In this document: one piece after another, positions 33,704-47,700 of the stretch
How the letters are laid out: the number at the start of each line of letters is the position of its first letter
Position numbering within the stretch: the first letter of the stretch is position 1
Source of the DNA: Pagrus major
Taxonomy: Eukaryota > Chordata > Actinopteri > Spariformes > Sparidae
Length of the DNA: 64,000 bases
Assembly (NCBI RefSeq): GCF_040436345.1
Contig: NC_133237.1
Span: 23,813,749 to 23,877,748, forward strand
Reading direction: 5' to 3'
Notes under the pieces: model-generated
What the model was told of the DNA's origin: nothing
The model's database searches: none
What the model saw: only the letters and a program-made list of their open reading frames with translations
Translations under genes and position numbers: made by a program

Positions 33704-36700
33704 TCAGATGTGAGACTCTCCAGTGTCCCGGGTGCTCCTGGATGCCTGAAGAACCACAAAGGAGAGTTTTGTCAGTAATTTTCAGTAATGTGATTGATTG
33801 AATAACAAAAACTCACATTTTTCAGAATAAATAAAAAATAATAAAAACTCCATCATCATCATCATTAAAAAGCAAGAAGAAATATTACTCGAGTTCTGAT
33901 TAAGAAAACTGGCAATCTGAGAAGAGTAAGTTACTTTTATATACAGTAGGACATATTTGGCATATTCATATTTATTAAAAAAGTTTTGAAATGTAGTTTG
34001 GTCTGACTATGGTCAGATAATCTGACCAGATTACAAATAATCTGTTACTGCTGAACCCTGAATACCTCATCATTCAAACTCTGAAAAAGACTTATCTACT
34101 TGCTTTTGGAAGGTTTCCAGAATTCAACTTGTGTGACTTAACCCCGGTCTCTCAGGCAATCTCATTACAGATAAAGTGATAAACTGTCCGCACGCATAAG
34201 AAATGTGTGATATAATTTTACAGTGTAATGCAATTGTTGTTGATTCAGTATTTCACAACCTTGGAGTGAGACTCAACACCAACTGTTTTTCTTCAGAATC
34301 GCTCACGCCACCTTTAAAGCATCTTATTTTATTATATTTTTATACTTCTATGAAAGTAGATACTGTATGGTAGCCAAATAAAGTAGGAACTATGTTGCAT
34401 TGTGATAAAATGAATGAATGATTGGATTTTACAGTTTAACCAATATAAATATCTGCTTACCTGAGCTTTGCTGGAGTACGAGGTACTGAACTCTGAGTAG
34501 CTCTTCTTCCTCGGCGCACAGAATCTGGACAGGATGTTTCCATACTCTTCCCTCACCTAGAATCAGAATAAATACAAATAGAGTTTTGACATCTGAAAAA
34601 GCAGCAGACTTTCTTATTTGTTTCTGAGAGGATCGTGACCGACCTGTTTGGAAAAAAGGCAGTGCATGACGAAGAGCATAACCCCTTGAAGGCTGCCAAA
34701 GATGGTGAACAGGTAGGACATGGCAATTGTGCCCTCCTCAAACTGGAAACAACCAAAGATCCACATGGTGCCCAACACACACAGCTGAGCCACTGCAGTG
34801 ATGGTGAACGCCCTGCAGGAGGCAACAAAGACACACATTTGTCACATGTGAGGCTCCTCAACAGGAAACAGCTTACTAAGCAGTAATATAGGAAATATAT
34901 GCTGACATGTATACACACCCATGCAGACCTTGTCCATACACACATATGAAACATACTGACTCACTTTATTTTCTGCAGATTGTCCAGGTCAGGGTTTAAA
35001 CTTGAGAACTTCTGCGCCAACTTCCACACCGTGATGAGAAAGAAGAAAATGTTGACCTGAAAGGAGATAGAAGTCAAGATTTAAAAAACTTTTTTTTTAA
35101 AGCACTGAAGTCAGTTTTAGAGATATTTTTCATTTCAATAATCATTTTTTTACTCACAAAGATGATGACACAGGCAGGACCAAAGAAACTCCAAATGGAT
35201 TCCAAGTTCAACCAACAGCTGCAATGAATATTGAGAGTTTATGGAGCCGATTATATGTCAACATAACCCTGAATTTACTTAAAAAAAAAATAATTCAACA
35301 AGATCAACATCAGAAGAGAGAACTTACTATCTCTCAGTGCCGTATCCCTTGCTATTAACTAGGGCAGAGATACCGACAATCACAGCTGGGACTCCATAGC
35401 CTCCTGCCATCATGTAAAGGGTTTTGAAGTTGGTGTTAAAGACCAGGACTACCATCCTGAAGAGTTGAATGCCCTCCAGACACATCCAGCAAAATGCTGC
35501 CAGGTAGAAGAAATGCAGCAGCCCTGCTACCACTGCACAGCCAACCTAATGCAGCAAGGAGAGAGATGAGGATCAGGGTGACAGCAGTGAGAAAAGGACA
35601 AAGGATGCAGAGAAATGGGGAGAAAGAAATAGGGAGAAACTTCTTGCTGAATTGTTGTTTATAAATCTACAGCACCCACATAAATCATTCAGTAGCTGTG
35701 CTTTTACTCAGTATCTATTCCTCTGCTCTATTCAAGGGTGTCAGAAATATTACTGCGCTCATCTGGACACTGCAGGCATTTTGACTGCGCAAGCTTTTAT
35801 TTCACAATCGTATTTACCTTACTCTCTGTGCGAGAGATGCCTGCAAGGAAGATAAGGATGGCAATGAAGAGGCTGATGCAGAGGTGCAGGTGGATGCTGG
35901 TCCTTGGGCTTTGGATGGAGCGGATCAATGAGAACGTCAGGATGCAGATGAACAGGCAAATTAATGAAAGGGACAGACCCACCCAGGTGATCAGCTGCAA
36001 CTCAAACTTGTCCTGTTGGGGGAGAGAGAAGAGGGTGACATTGCAGAAAACAGAAACAGACTGAAGTTTCGAATTTTATGTCTGAACTATTTGTATCATC
36101 ACGTAGAGTTTTAACCTCCATCTCATAGAGCGCCATGAGCACTGCGAAGCTGCTCAGGTGGTTGCAGGAGCACACAGTTCGTTCAGAGTTGGACTTCACC
36201 ACGCTGCATCCACGATCAGACCACGTCCCATTTCCCTCAGAGGAATCCCAGAACACACAGGTGTGGTTGGATTCATTGGTCTGTGAAACAAAATAGAGAT
36301 AATGACCATTATACAAACAATATTTTAATGCAGTGAAAGATTGTGATCCATGATAAATAAAAAACTATATGCTACCTGCTTCAGGTGGTAGAAAGTTAAC
36401 TGGACTGGCTCTTCGAGGTGACTGGTGTTTCTGTTACTGACGGTGACTGTCACAACTTTAGAGTTGATCCTAAATCTTTGGTTCGCTTTTGGTTTCATCC
36501 CACTAAAAAAGCCGTCTGCAGAGTCGTTCAGGTTTGCATAGCTCAGCAAGGACACTGCAGTAAAGCCTTTCACAATCACAGAAGGATAACACTGGATTAA
36601 TTGGACATTCATTACATTCGTAGGTCATCTATGTCTAAATGAAAGTGGTACAAATGTGTTAATTGCAGGCATTATCATTACCAGGGTAATTGGAGAGATC

Positions 36701-39700
36701 TCCAGCAGCTGTCTCCAACTGGATGTCCAGATGGGCTTGCTTAGATGATAAAGTTACAGGTCCCTGAGGTAAGTTAGCCCCCGTTTGCACCAGCAGCTCC
36801 AGCTCTGAACCCATACAATACAAAGATCAGTTTTTTATCAACATACATCGCCTGTCTGCTTCAGCAAAAAAGAAGGTGGAAGGTGTTTAGCAATGTTTCA
36901 ATGGTAACAACCCATAGACCATGAACCACCACAGGTGCCAGGGTCTAAATTAAGTTCTGGGGACATCATTTTAACCCACTGAACATTTCTGAGTAGTTCT
37001 AGGTGATTTACCATGACCTGGATGACTGAGAACTGAGTAGAAACTTGTTTTGCCTTTCATCCACATTTTAAAAAAAAAATCTACAGCCACAAATCAGGTT
37101 GTTTTCAGTACATTGTGCTTCGACACATCAGCGTCGAGTTTGTGATCGACAGCAGCACAACTTGAATCTCCCACATACTTGTTGTTGTTGCAGAGTCAAA
37201 CAAAAAAATGACAGTTGCCTGTTGCTTTAATTGCCGCCATCGTTGTTGTATAGTGGCTTTAAAAACAGCCGTTGCTTTTTCATACGTCAGTGGAATCATT
37301 TGTTTCACTGGTCTTTATAAAGCAGTGGAAAAGCAGAAAACAGGCTGAAGGAAAAGTAGTTCCTGGGACAAAAAGGTCTGGCTACTTTGGGTGGAAACTT
37401 GGCTTCAGTCATTGAATGAAGAGCTCTGACTGAACGCTTGTACGTGTCTTTGTGAATGAGAAACCAAAGCAAAGAAAGCAAGACAAACTCAAGTGCTTCA
37501 CTTTGTGTCAATTTATATTTAACCTGTGTGAGTGGTGGATCTCTGTGTCCCAGGTGGCGTAATGAAAGGTCCTATGAGCCTCAGAGTGTTCTCCACCAGG
37601 TCCAGAAAGGTGGAGACTTTCCTGTTATCTTTGAAGGGTTTGCCGGACAAGAGCTCGTCGATCGCAGACAACAGTCTCTACAGCCACAGGAGAGGAGGGG
37701 TAGAGAGAGAAACATGAGCATTTGCACGGAGAAACAGGAGACAGAGTCAGACCGAGGCAGACTTTCAGGCTGCATACCACCTCAGGTCAACATAAACAGT
37801 CTGAGTTGAGCAGAAACATCTGAACATGTGACAGAGCTTGAAGGGGGCGGGACTTCCTGTTTCTGTGCTGCTTGTGAGGAACTGATTTTTTTACATAATC
37901 AAATGGATTTTAAATTAATTTCTGTGAAGAAATACCTTCAGTATGTCATCTCCATCCAGTTCTGTTGGATTCTCACTTTCTGTAAGCTCCAGGCAGCCTT
38001 TTTTCAACAGCATCACAAGATCATGTGCAACGTGAGATTCCTAGATATAAGGAAAAATGACACAAAAGTATGAGGTGATGGACATTTTAAACATATGTAC
38101 TGGACGGTCATAAAAGTGTTTCTGGAACTTTACCTCTGTCAGATTGTTCATGTCTTTGAAAACATCACAGTCTAACGCTGAGGAAACAGGATGTTTGGTT
38201 TCATTACATGTGCTTGCTGATAATCTGTTTCTGTTCTGTTTATATATTAACTGAACAAACACAGGTTCAGTAATGGATGTTGGAAAAAGTTGAATGTTAC
38301 TGTGTTCTTACCAGTGCACTTAGACTGGTTGTTGCCATAGTTAGTGAACCCTGCGTGGCATGCACAGTAATGGCCGCTGGCTCCATGGTGGCACGTTCCA
38401 TTTCCGCATATTGTCTCGTCAACCATACATTTGTCTAAAATAGAAACAAACCAGGGAGAGAAAAGAGAAAATGGTTACACTGTGTGTTTCAGTTAGTGCT
38501 AATGGAAAATCAAATTTCCTGGTAATTCATAAAAACATAAAGCAGATCTCAGACCAGCATGTTATGGATTGTAATCATCTCAGTGTACTGCACAGAATAT
38601 TCTTGTCTGTCCTACTATTCAGAACTTAGGATCAATTATCTTTGAAGTCAGAACAAAAATCTAATATTTAAAGTATTTTGCAGCATCATGTTGTAGCCCT
38701 CACCTTCACATTGCTCCTGACCAGCAGAGAAGTTAGATCTGCCAGATTTCAGTCCAAAGCCAGCATTACAGACACAGAGATGACTGCCCGGTGTGTTGAT
38801 GCATCTCGCATTCTGCCCACAAACCTTTTCCTGTTCACATTCGTTGACATCTATGTGAGCAGGAAGACAACATTTAATAATAGCGGAGAAAAGAAACGAT
38901 CACTCAGCCATCAATGTTCTCACCATAAACTATAAATAAATCATATTTGCATAATGTCCCTGCAGCACAGAGAAGAGGAACAATAATACATACATACATA
39001 CATACATACATACATACCATATAAATAACCTACCACTGTGTTATTTTATAGTGAGGGGGTACTGATGAGTATCTTACCTTCACATGTCACATTGACACCA
39101 TTGCGGAACACTTCAACTCCAGTAGTGGAAACGAATCCATCATCACAAATGCAGGAATAACCTGGAATTGCGTTGAGACATTTGGCAGTGGGTCCACATA
39201 GGTCCGTGTTCGCCAAACACTCATTGATATCTTAAAGAAAATGACAAAGAAAGAAAGTTTTTATTTGCATGGCAGCAGTAAAACCTCAATGAAATTGTCA
39301 TAAAAAGTCTCTGCCATAGTTAAATAAATACACAAGATAACTTACCTTTACATGTTGCAGAAGTAGCAGCTGAAAAATTCTTTGTGTTTGTTGATGATAT
39401 AAAACCATCACTACATTGACAGTAAAAGCTGCCCACTGTGTTGAGACAGACTGCATTCTCTCCACAGGGCCCAGTCATCTCGGGATAGTCTTCATCCTCA
39501 GCACATTCATTATTATCTTAATAAAGGACACAGGAATGTAACAAAGATGATTATCATATAAATAACTGCCTGAATGAATGTATATCTGCGAGTATGGCTA
39601 ACCAAACTCCTTCAAGTTTTAATTTTACAGTAGACTCTTTAAATAACGAAAATGTGTGGTAGTAATACATCAAACGCAATTAATACCTGAATATCTGATT

Positions 39701-42338
39701 TAACATGAATCATTTAGCAACAGATGAAGAACAACTCAGGACTTTAACTAAGTAAAAGTAGCTGGTTTTTGGTTTCCAAAATGTAGTGGAGCAGAAATAT
39801 CAAATATAATAAAATGGAAATACTTGAGTCAGGTATAAGTTCTCAAAACTGTACTTATGTACAGTACTCGAGTAAATGTACTTCATTCCATTCCATCATG
39901 GTAAATATTATTTTCTTTTGGTTTCTTTTTCTAGAAGCAAGGATGAGTAATGTATGACAAACAAAGCACATATGCCACAACCTGCTGGTCTTTACACAAT
40001 GGGTTATGTGTTAAGGTAAGATTGTTATTCATACCGATGCATTCTTTATTGAAACTAATAAATCCTTTAGGACAGGGTGGCTTCGACAGGACCACAACGA
40101 AGGAGAGGTACAGAGCTGAAAAGAAAGCAGGCAACTGTTAATCTACAGTTTTATTGTGAACATTAATGCAACATCTGACCAGACCTATGCTTAATCTACA
40201 CTGACACACTTTTTAAACAATAAATCAAAGATAATTTGTGTAGTTGGAGAAGTGGTTCTCAAACTTTTTCTGGCCTGCCGCCTTTCAGAAGCTAAAAAAA
40301 GTCCATGCCCCCAAATCCACAATTTCTATCAATCATTGAGAAAGAAATGGGAAAGCTAATCAAAAACATCAGAGGAGGATTTTAGTGAAATACGTTTGAA
40401 AACCACTGAGCTACAGGGACATTAAAGGATCAGTTTGACCACACAAATCAGACCAGAAATGTCCTGAGAAAAGGTGAATTTCCTCACTCTCCACCCTCAT
40501 TTCCTCAGATTGTTCCAACAGAATCTGCACCATAATTTAAAATGAACACATGGGTGTCAGGAGAACTCTGCTTCCTATGTGTATGTGTAAGGAAACATCA
40601 GCTGGCATGGCACAGTCATAAAATAGCATTACATCCTCAGGCTATGAGAGTGCAGAGTCAGTCCTCTGTGGTCGCCTAAACGACACCAGATGGGTGTAAT
40701 GTAAAGTAAAAGGAAACAGGAAGAAAGTGTCCAGTTATTTTTTTCCACTGTCAGTTTGTAAAATGAATACAGTATACCCTGAACATGGTAAATGTAGCTC
40801 AGTCATTGTTAATTAAAGTGTAATTTCATCCAAATCACAAAGAGGTATGTTCCCACTTATCTAGCCTGGCAGATAACATTTGCTGCTCAAGAATCTGCTG
40901 CAACACTCATAAAATGGAGGTGAACGAACTTTTGTACTTTTGAAAACAAACTTCTCTGTCAACAATTTTTTTTCACCTTTGGAAGAAAAAAGTTGCCAGT
41001 AAAATCTGTTGGCCAGATAAAAGTAGATATTAGGTTTTAAGAAACATTCAGCATGTTTTTGGTGGTTTGGAAGAACTGATGATTTAAATTCTAACTTAAG
41101 GAAGGAACTAATCCAAATAGAACTGACTTACATTAACAGGACAACTAGAGAAAAAGATAATTCCACCTAAATGGAAAGTTGCAACATAACATTCAGTGTT
41201 AACTTATCTATGGTTTTGAAACATCCGGTTTTTTAACTTTTCATCTTTGGTTTTGCAGATATGTACTTGGCTTACATTTATTCCTGCGATTGGGTTGAGA
41301 TAATATAAAGTAAAAAAAAAAGGGGGTTAACCGAGATTGTGATCATTGCGTTATGAAATGTTCCACTGGTCTCGTATTGAGTGATACAAGTGTTGTTACT
41401 CATAGCAACACACACAGTTTCCTCCTCTGAGGGCAGAAGTGTATGCTTGTGGTCACTATCAGGTGACAAGTGGGTGTTGTGCAATGAGCTCATAGTGTAT
41501 AAATATCACTTTAAAAGCAGTAGAGATTCAACAGAGATCCTTTGAGCAGTGGGGCCCTGATAGCGGGTAGTTTGAAGAAAAGCTGCTGTGTTTAGCATCT
41601 CTCTTTCCTTTACTCCTAATTTATTGGGCCTCTTTCCCACCCATAAACTTCAGAGTCAACTGCTGCAGAGTGACTCTCATTAAAAGCTGGGAGATTATAA
41701 TTTCATTGTCAAGACTTAAGATTCCTGTCAGATTTGATCTCAGTGGAAAGTTGTTTAAGTAATAAAACATAGATCAAAATAAGCATGATTATATACAATT
41801 GTTTTATTTATTTCTGTCGCAGCGGTTACAGTATGTAATGTAAAATGGAATTATGTAATGCCTGGCAGAAGATACAGAAGTATCCGTTACCATACCGCCA
41901 GTATATGGAGCAGCTTCTCTCCTCTGGCAGGCTCTGCACTCCTCTCTATAAAATAGTTTGTTTTGTTTTACAACCCTGGTGTTGTAAAATGACAAATAAA
42001 TTTACCTTTACCCTTTAATTGTATTTCAAATTTCTCTGTATACCACTTTGGTCATCATTATTCGACAGTTATTCCCTTTAAAATGAATATGTATACTGGC
42101 AGTAACGGTATGTTAAATATCAAAAGTGTGATACAAAATTCATGGCAGATTTCAACTTGAACGAGATATAAATATCTATTCTTAAAAGTTTTCAGGCTAC
42201 TGCAGCCAGCCAGTTTCCCTCCCTGAAGCACGGAGCATTTTCAAACTTTCTCAGCAGATGAATTTCCATCCTTACTACTGTGCAGATGGATGACAGATGT
42301 GACTCACCCAGTATCAGGAGGTTCCACCGGCCCGGCAT
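33704..42338 (-). CDS. adgre5: Adhesion G protein-coupled receptor E5 (CD97-like)
   Basis: Cell-surface adhesion receptor; the mammalian protein binds CD55 and other ligands on leukocytes. Nineteen coding exons in transcript order: 42338-42308, 40115-40035, 39516-39346, 39230-39078, 38850-38704, 38434-38312, 38177-38134, 38040-37936, 37677-37524, 36804-36682, 36566-36376, 36280-36116, 36012-35818, 35545-35328, 35218-35158, 35056-34965, 34812-34644, 34556-34461, 33745-33704. Phases agree; 786 aa (human about 835). A signal peptide is split over exons 1-2 (MPGRWNLLILALYLSFVVVL). Three calcium-binding EGF domains start DNNEC, DINEC and DVNEC (residues 38-194), and a fourth EGF lacks that motif (195-235). 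The GAIN domain ends in the GPS CSCNHLSSF, with predicted cleavage after Leu483. Seven helices run from about 500 to 745. The tail TRDTGESHI resembles the mammalian RASESGI end. The a/b fish paralogue was not determined. Confidence 0.94.
36890..37450. repeat. Possible dispersed repeat in adgre5 intron
   Basis: Between the coding exons at 36804 and 37524. Phrases such as 'ctaaattaagttctggggac' and 'gttgcctgttgctttaattg' look like parts of common fish elements. No matching ends were found and the call rests on recollection. Confidence 0.3.
38987..39017. repeat. (ATAC)n tetranucleotide microsatellite
   Basis: About seven ATAC units in the intron between the second and third calcium-binding EGF exons of adgre5. 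Confidence 0.93.
39735..39900. repeat. AGTA-rich fish dispersed repeat in adgre5 intron 2
   Basis: Contains 'aactaagtaaaagtagctgg', 'tacttgagtca', 'gtacttatgtacagtactcg' and 'agtaaatgtactt'. The same vocabulary occurs at 1030-1140. This is a common class of short repeat in fish introns. The ends are uncertain. Confidence 0.5.
40251..40407. mobile_element. hAT-like MITE in adgre5 intron 1
   Basis: The left end is agtggttctcaaac. The reverse complement of the right end is agtggttttcaaac, 14 bp with one difference. The 157-bp body is noncoding. The 'agtggttctcaaact' terminus is typical of short hAT-Charlie-type elements of vertebrates. An 8-bp target duplication is not evident, so the copy is probably old. 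Confidence 0.65.
41165..41400. mobile_element. Second copy of the slc27a1-intron foldback family
   Basis: Contains 'gttgcaacataacattcagt', 'gttaacttatctatggtttt' and 'ggttttgcagatatgtactt', followed by 'acatttattcctg'. These match the right arm of the element at 25541-25900. The phrase 'atcattgcgttatga' also parallels 'atcacagcgttgtga' of that copy. It lies in intron 1 of adgre5. Confidence 0.45.
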
Positions 42339-44400
42339 GGTGAAGAGGGAAACTCTGTCCAGATTTGTGCGAGGAAAGTTTAAACAACCAAAACAAAAAC
42401 CTGGGAACTGTCTACATTTAGACAGTGCAGTTTCCAAAGTTTCCCGAGTTGTGTCTGTAACTTAAACGTAAAGTACTGTGTACGGCAGTAAGGCTAATAG
42501 GTATGGAAAAAGTAGCGACAGTATGTGGTGATGCTAGCAAATAAAATATATATAAAAATGGAATCAGTAGACTCTCATATCATATGATGACTTCTCCTTT
42601 CCCTCACAGTCTGTGTCTGTTTCTCTCCTTTGAATCTTCATCTGCTCTCACTACTGGGGTGACATGCTGAGATGACGTAAGTTTTTTTGGGAGGGGTTTC
42701 TCTCTCTCTCCCTGAATCACGCCTCTGAGAGAGGACAGCCAGGAGTTTTCAACTTCTGGTTTTGTTGGGGCTGGGCGATAGAGGAGAGGAAACAGCTGTG
42801 CCTGCACACTGGACTCTGTTTCCATGACAACCAAGCGTTACCAAAGAGTGCTTTGGCACAAGTAATTTCTGTTTCTGCTCTCTGTCTTTGCTCATCTCTC
42901 TGTATCTTTCCTCTCTGTTGGACTGTTGCTTGTTGGAGGACAGACAAAGGGGGGGTCAAGTGGAGTTTTGACCGTCATTGTTCTACTGGTGGGTATACCC
43001 TCCCAAAAGCAGAGTGTCTGCACTCAGCTGGCTAACTATGGCGATGACATATGTATAGCTTTTGCCTCCATGTCTAAAACAATGTAACAATAGTAACAGT
43101 GTTGAGCTTCATTTGGAGTGTATTTTTACAATGCTCCATTCCCAGAAGGAAGACCTACTGTACTTCTTTCAATAAAAGTGCAGATGAAGTAAATCAGTAA
43201 GGTCATGGGTTAATGTTCACTGAAGAACAACAAAAACGGTGCAAACTGCTACTTCAGAGCGTCTATCACAAGTCTTTGAAAGTGTCTGTCAAATGAATGT
43301 CAGTGTGAACACATGCACTTCTGAGATAGCCTGGGCATGAAGAGACATAATGTTCTTTCCTCATCACACATTTTTGATGTTCAGTCAGCCTATGTCACGA
43401 GGTGTCACCACCCTTTACATGACTTTATTTACGCATGCTTCTGGGAGTTGTACTGACTTGAGCTATAAGAATCTGAGGAAGTGCTGTAAGAATTTATAAG
43501 AGCAACCAAATGGAAGAGAACAAAACAAAACATTAAATTTTCACCATCTTTTCTTGTTTCCAGGTCACAGCGGAAAGGTCATTTTCAGGTCTGAACACAC
43601 AGTACAAAGGCTCACTGACAGGCAGGGTGGTTATTACATTTCACACTTCTAAACAATGAGGTGGGCTCTGGGCTTTGTGTGACATGGAGCATGTGGTTGA
43701 CAGACAGCGGGCCTTTAGGGACTGGTGGTGTTACAGAGCATGCTCACAGAGGGACCTTGAAATGTACTGCACTAGCATGACCTGTTACAAAAAAATCCCC
43801 GTTGGTAAATAGGCCTATAGTGTGCATCTATATGTATAAGAAATGACTTGCAGTCTGCAAACATCAAAAGGTGTCTTGTGTGCAACACATCCGGCGTGAT
43901 AAAAGTTCTTAAGTATGAATGTAAGATTCTTATCTTGTTCCTTCTGCTACCTGCAGAAACTAAACCTCTTCAAGTCCTTTCACAAAAAGTTAACATCATA
44001 CAAACATCAAACATGAGCTGACCATGATGGTCATCGTATTTGTATTGTAGCTGCTGGGTTGGGTAGATGCTGGTGGATGAGTCTTTGCTTAGAGTCAAAA
44101 CAAAACAAAAAAAAAAGAAATGAAACAAAGACTGAATGTAAAAACAGACAGGAAGATGAGAAGACAGGAAATCAGAGCTGTTTTAAAAGGTGACCATGAG
44201 CAACAACATGAAAACATGAAACACACAAACATGAAACACACAACACACAACATGAAACACACAACACAGTTATATACCGCACAAAGAACAAAAAGTGGAA
44301 CTCGAGGTGATGCACGAGGGACTTTGTGGGGACTTTTTTAATGAAAAGCATTCACTCAGAGTACATCATGTACTCTATGTGGGCGAATCTCAATGACCTT
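42339..44400. other. 5' flank of adgre5, no gene recognised
   Basis: The signal-peptide exon of adgre5 starts at 42338, so its promoter should lie just to the right. I could not place a TATA box or CpG cluster with confidence. A short minisatellite at 44203-44268 repeats the words acatgaaacacacaac. No exon chain was found on either strand. Confidence 0.5.
44203..44268. repeat. Short minisatellite, unit acatgaaacacaca
   Basis: Four imperfect copies of a unit of 12-19 bp built from 'aacatgaa' and 'acacacaac'. It lies about 1.9 kb upstream of the adgre5 start codon. Confidence 0.7.
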
Positions 44401-44410
44401 TGCAGTGCGA

Positions 44411-44748
44411 TGTCAACTTGAGTCATTGTTTTGATGACTTTGAACTTAACTTGACAAAAAATAAATGACTTGGGACAGTGACTCAAACAACTTGTCTGGC
44501 TGTCAGTATTTAACTATTCAAAGTGAAAGGGAGGGGATAGAGAAGAAAGAAAGAAATATTGGTTTTGTCTTTGTAAAGACCAGATAGTGCAGGTAAGACT
44601 GCAGAATCTGGGGGGAGACTTGACTTAAGACTTGGCTTGCCTTAACCAACAACTCAACTTGACTTGACTTAGCCTGTGACTTTACTTCACTTGACTCAAG
44701 AAAAAATTACTATGGACTTGTCTGACTTGACAAAATGACTTGAGTACC
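44411..44748. repeat. Degenerate ACTTG/GACTT repeat array
   Basis: More than a dozen copies of gactt, acttga or their variants are spread through about 340 bp, for example 'caacttgacttgacttagcc' and 'ggacttgtctgacttgac'. This is an old decayed tandem repeat of a 5-10 bp unit. Similar arrays are common in fish genomes. Confidence 0.65.
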
Positions 44749-47700
44749 ACAGATACAATACACGTTACTGCACTCTTTCTCACAACTGATCATAATCAAG
44801 TGCACACTTAGCAATCAAGTTTTGTATAAATGCAACAAAATGCAACTTATTTACAACAGGCCTATTACTAGAGTCACTGAACGCCAGCTGATGCCACTGA
44901 CCCACACATAATATTCCCAATATAGTCAATGTCAGGCTCTGTGTGTAATGAATTTTTAGGGGGATGGTATTACAATCACTCCCCAATCTGAACTGTGCTG
45001 AGCTTGACGAGTCCTTGCAAGGGCTATTGAGGTCAAAGCCTGGATATCACTTCTGTACAATGGCTACTCTGTATTCAAATAATGAATCCGTTCCACTTGA
45101 CTTGGCTAACTGTGTCACTACAGTTTAATTCTGGCGTCTTTCTCAAAGAGTGATTTCCAGCCAATATGATCATGGCAAGCATCCAGTGCTTATCCTGTTA
45201 TCTCACGACCTTCTTCCTGCCCGAACCAAGATAGTGCACATATAGAGTTTTGGATGGTTTGTGTTGGCTGTGTTTGTTTTCTTTCTTTCTGTTTCTTGCT
45301 GGATTCTCAAACAATGAGGAGGGACCTCAATGTGGCCCAGCTGTCTCAACAACTTCCTGACAACCCTGAACAAAAAGGTCAGAGTGGAGACTGGAGTAGT
45401 CTGGTCGAACCACTCCGTCTAACAGTGATGAATGAGACTTAGTCATGTCAAAATGTTCTATTTTCATAGACAGATGCTGTCTGAAGGGCATCAATAAACA
45501 TTTCCAAAGCTGCGACACTCATGATGTAATCATGATGAGTACTGCGGTGTGGAATAATGTTTAAGTCCTTCCACATGCAAGTTTATCAGACCAGTTAGAG
45601 CGACTTTAAAAAGGAGGATTATACAGCATTGTACAATAACTTCCTCTTGCACCAGCAGCACTCATTGTCTACCCGCCTTGGAAAATATGTTTTGTATATA
45701 CTGTAATATATTTTTTCGGGGAAACTGCTGGATGGATAGTGATGTATAGTGGTTAAGCAATATGCTGGCCTTTGAGTTTTATGAACCACATAAGGGTGTT
45801 GCTGGCAGAACTGTGAGATTCTGTCAGCCAACCGTTCTCGTTTGGTAGCAGAGAGAGCTACGGGCCTATAAAATAAAGTCAGATGTCACACTTTCCTTTC
45901 TCTCTCCTACTTGTTCCTTATGTGACCTTTGTGCTCTTCGTTGGAAAATATAAAGTCAGTAAAACCTTGAGAATAGTTTTACTGTCAAAATTCCATTTCC
46001 CCTTTTTTCCCCTTCTGCTTCCTTTCTTTGAAAATAGCCAAAGAGCAGAAAGAGGGTCCACTGCTTTATATCTGTTTAAAACACATGCTTTTATAATCAT
46101 TTTTGCTACAGTAAGGCTATATTCTGTTTTGTTTTTTATTGAAGTGCTTATTTGTAAATGTATATTATTCTTTTACTTTAGTCTGTGTTTTTTAATTTAT
46201 GTATTTTACAAAACATTTTTATAAAACACTTGCCTGTTTCTGAAAGTTAAATAAAGCTTACTGCATAGTGCAATTTCTGTGTACGTAAAACATGAGGGCA
46301 GACTGATCTGTTCAGTCCTGCAGTTTCTTACAGTGTTAATGAAACATTCCTACTGAGAAATTCATCCAGGGTTATTTCACATTACTGTAGGTTCATTATA
46401 TTTGTTCATGACAGCGTTCACAGTTCAAGGTTGACCAAGTTCACTTTACTGTTTTGTATATTTTTCAAATATGTGGAAAGTTTCCATGTGAATGATTGTT
46501 GAATGTGTGAGAACGATAACTAATTATAACCAAACACATGCTATGAATGCAGCGTACAGCACCCTGCGCTTTGCTAAATGCAACAATGTGTGCAAAAAGA
46601 CATTTCCCTTAAGTAACTGTGAAAAATATTCTCATGCATATGAGGAACTAAGCCCATGGAGGTTTTCCTCCCATACACCTTTAAGCAGAGTTCTTAGTAC
46701 AGCGGAGGAAGCGGTGACCAACTTGTCACACCTACTGAGGATTTTTTTTTCTTGCTTGCTTGAATTGTACTGACAACTTTTAACAACTTCATGGGTGGAG
46801 GGTGATGGTGGCTTTGTAATTTACTAAATTTAGTATTTCTGTGATACTTTTTCAGCTGTAACATGCCAAGTGACTTACAAATACTGAATAATGTTCTGAA
46901 TTTGTTCTTATCTGACATTTTCTGACCATATGAATTACATGTATCTGTATAATTATTGACTTTGGCGTATAGATGAATGGGTTGCTTGGAAAAAAAGCCT
47001 TAAAAGAAATTAAAAGACATTTTTACAACTATAAAAAATGTTTTAATTTAACCCTCAAGTTCAGCTGTTTGGATGTGGTAGCCATATATTAAAAGATTTT
47101 CAATTCATTTGGGAGTGGTATCAAGAGCTACTGTTGTGCTTTCTATTTTTTGTGGCTCTGGTTTTTTGTGCTTCCAAAAAAATAAAGAAAAGAAAATGGG
47201 TTTTTAATGCACTTTGTTTTGGCGAGAACATGCCTCAAAACTGCTCAGAGTGCCAAACAAAATGGATTGTTGCTGCTCATTGCGAAGGTTGTGTTATAGT
47301 GAAATAGTACCCTCTAGTGGATAAATATGTGTATTACATCACATCGTCATAAGACACTCCTATAATTGAACTGAAAAGGCTGGAAACATTGCATGTCAAG
47401 TGGATGTAACTATCTCAATTGCTGCATTTCAGTCTCTACTGTATGTGTCCCTTCAGCACCACCTTGCTTTTTAATTCTCACAATCTATAGCTGAAGATGC
47501 ATCGATAGCACAATTTTCACGTTTGATTACAAGAAAAGAAAAAAAGTAATTCTTCTTGGTGGTGGAGATGGGGGCAGGCGGTTTCTCAGTGCAGACCGTA
47601 ATAGAAGCAAGATAATTTTCAGTGTTGAGAATTATTCTTATCAGGCGCAATGTGGGACAACAATTTACTTGCTGTTATTGGGTTGGAAATATGGCGGATT

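Noticed and set aside
33634-33743. Longer alternative C-terminus of adgre5 in the next frame of the last exon
   Set aside because: That frame is open for about 36 codons, but the exon phases lead to the short tail ending ESHI, which parallels the mammalian CD97 end.
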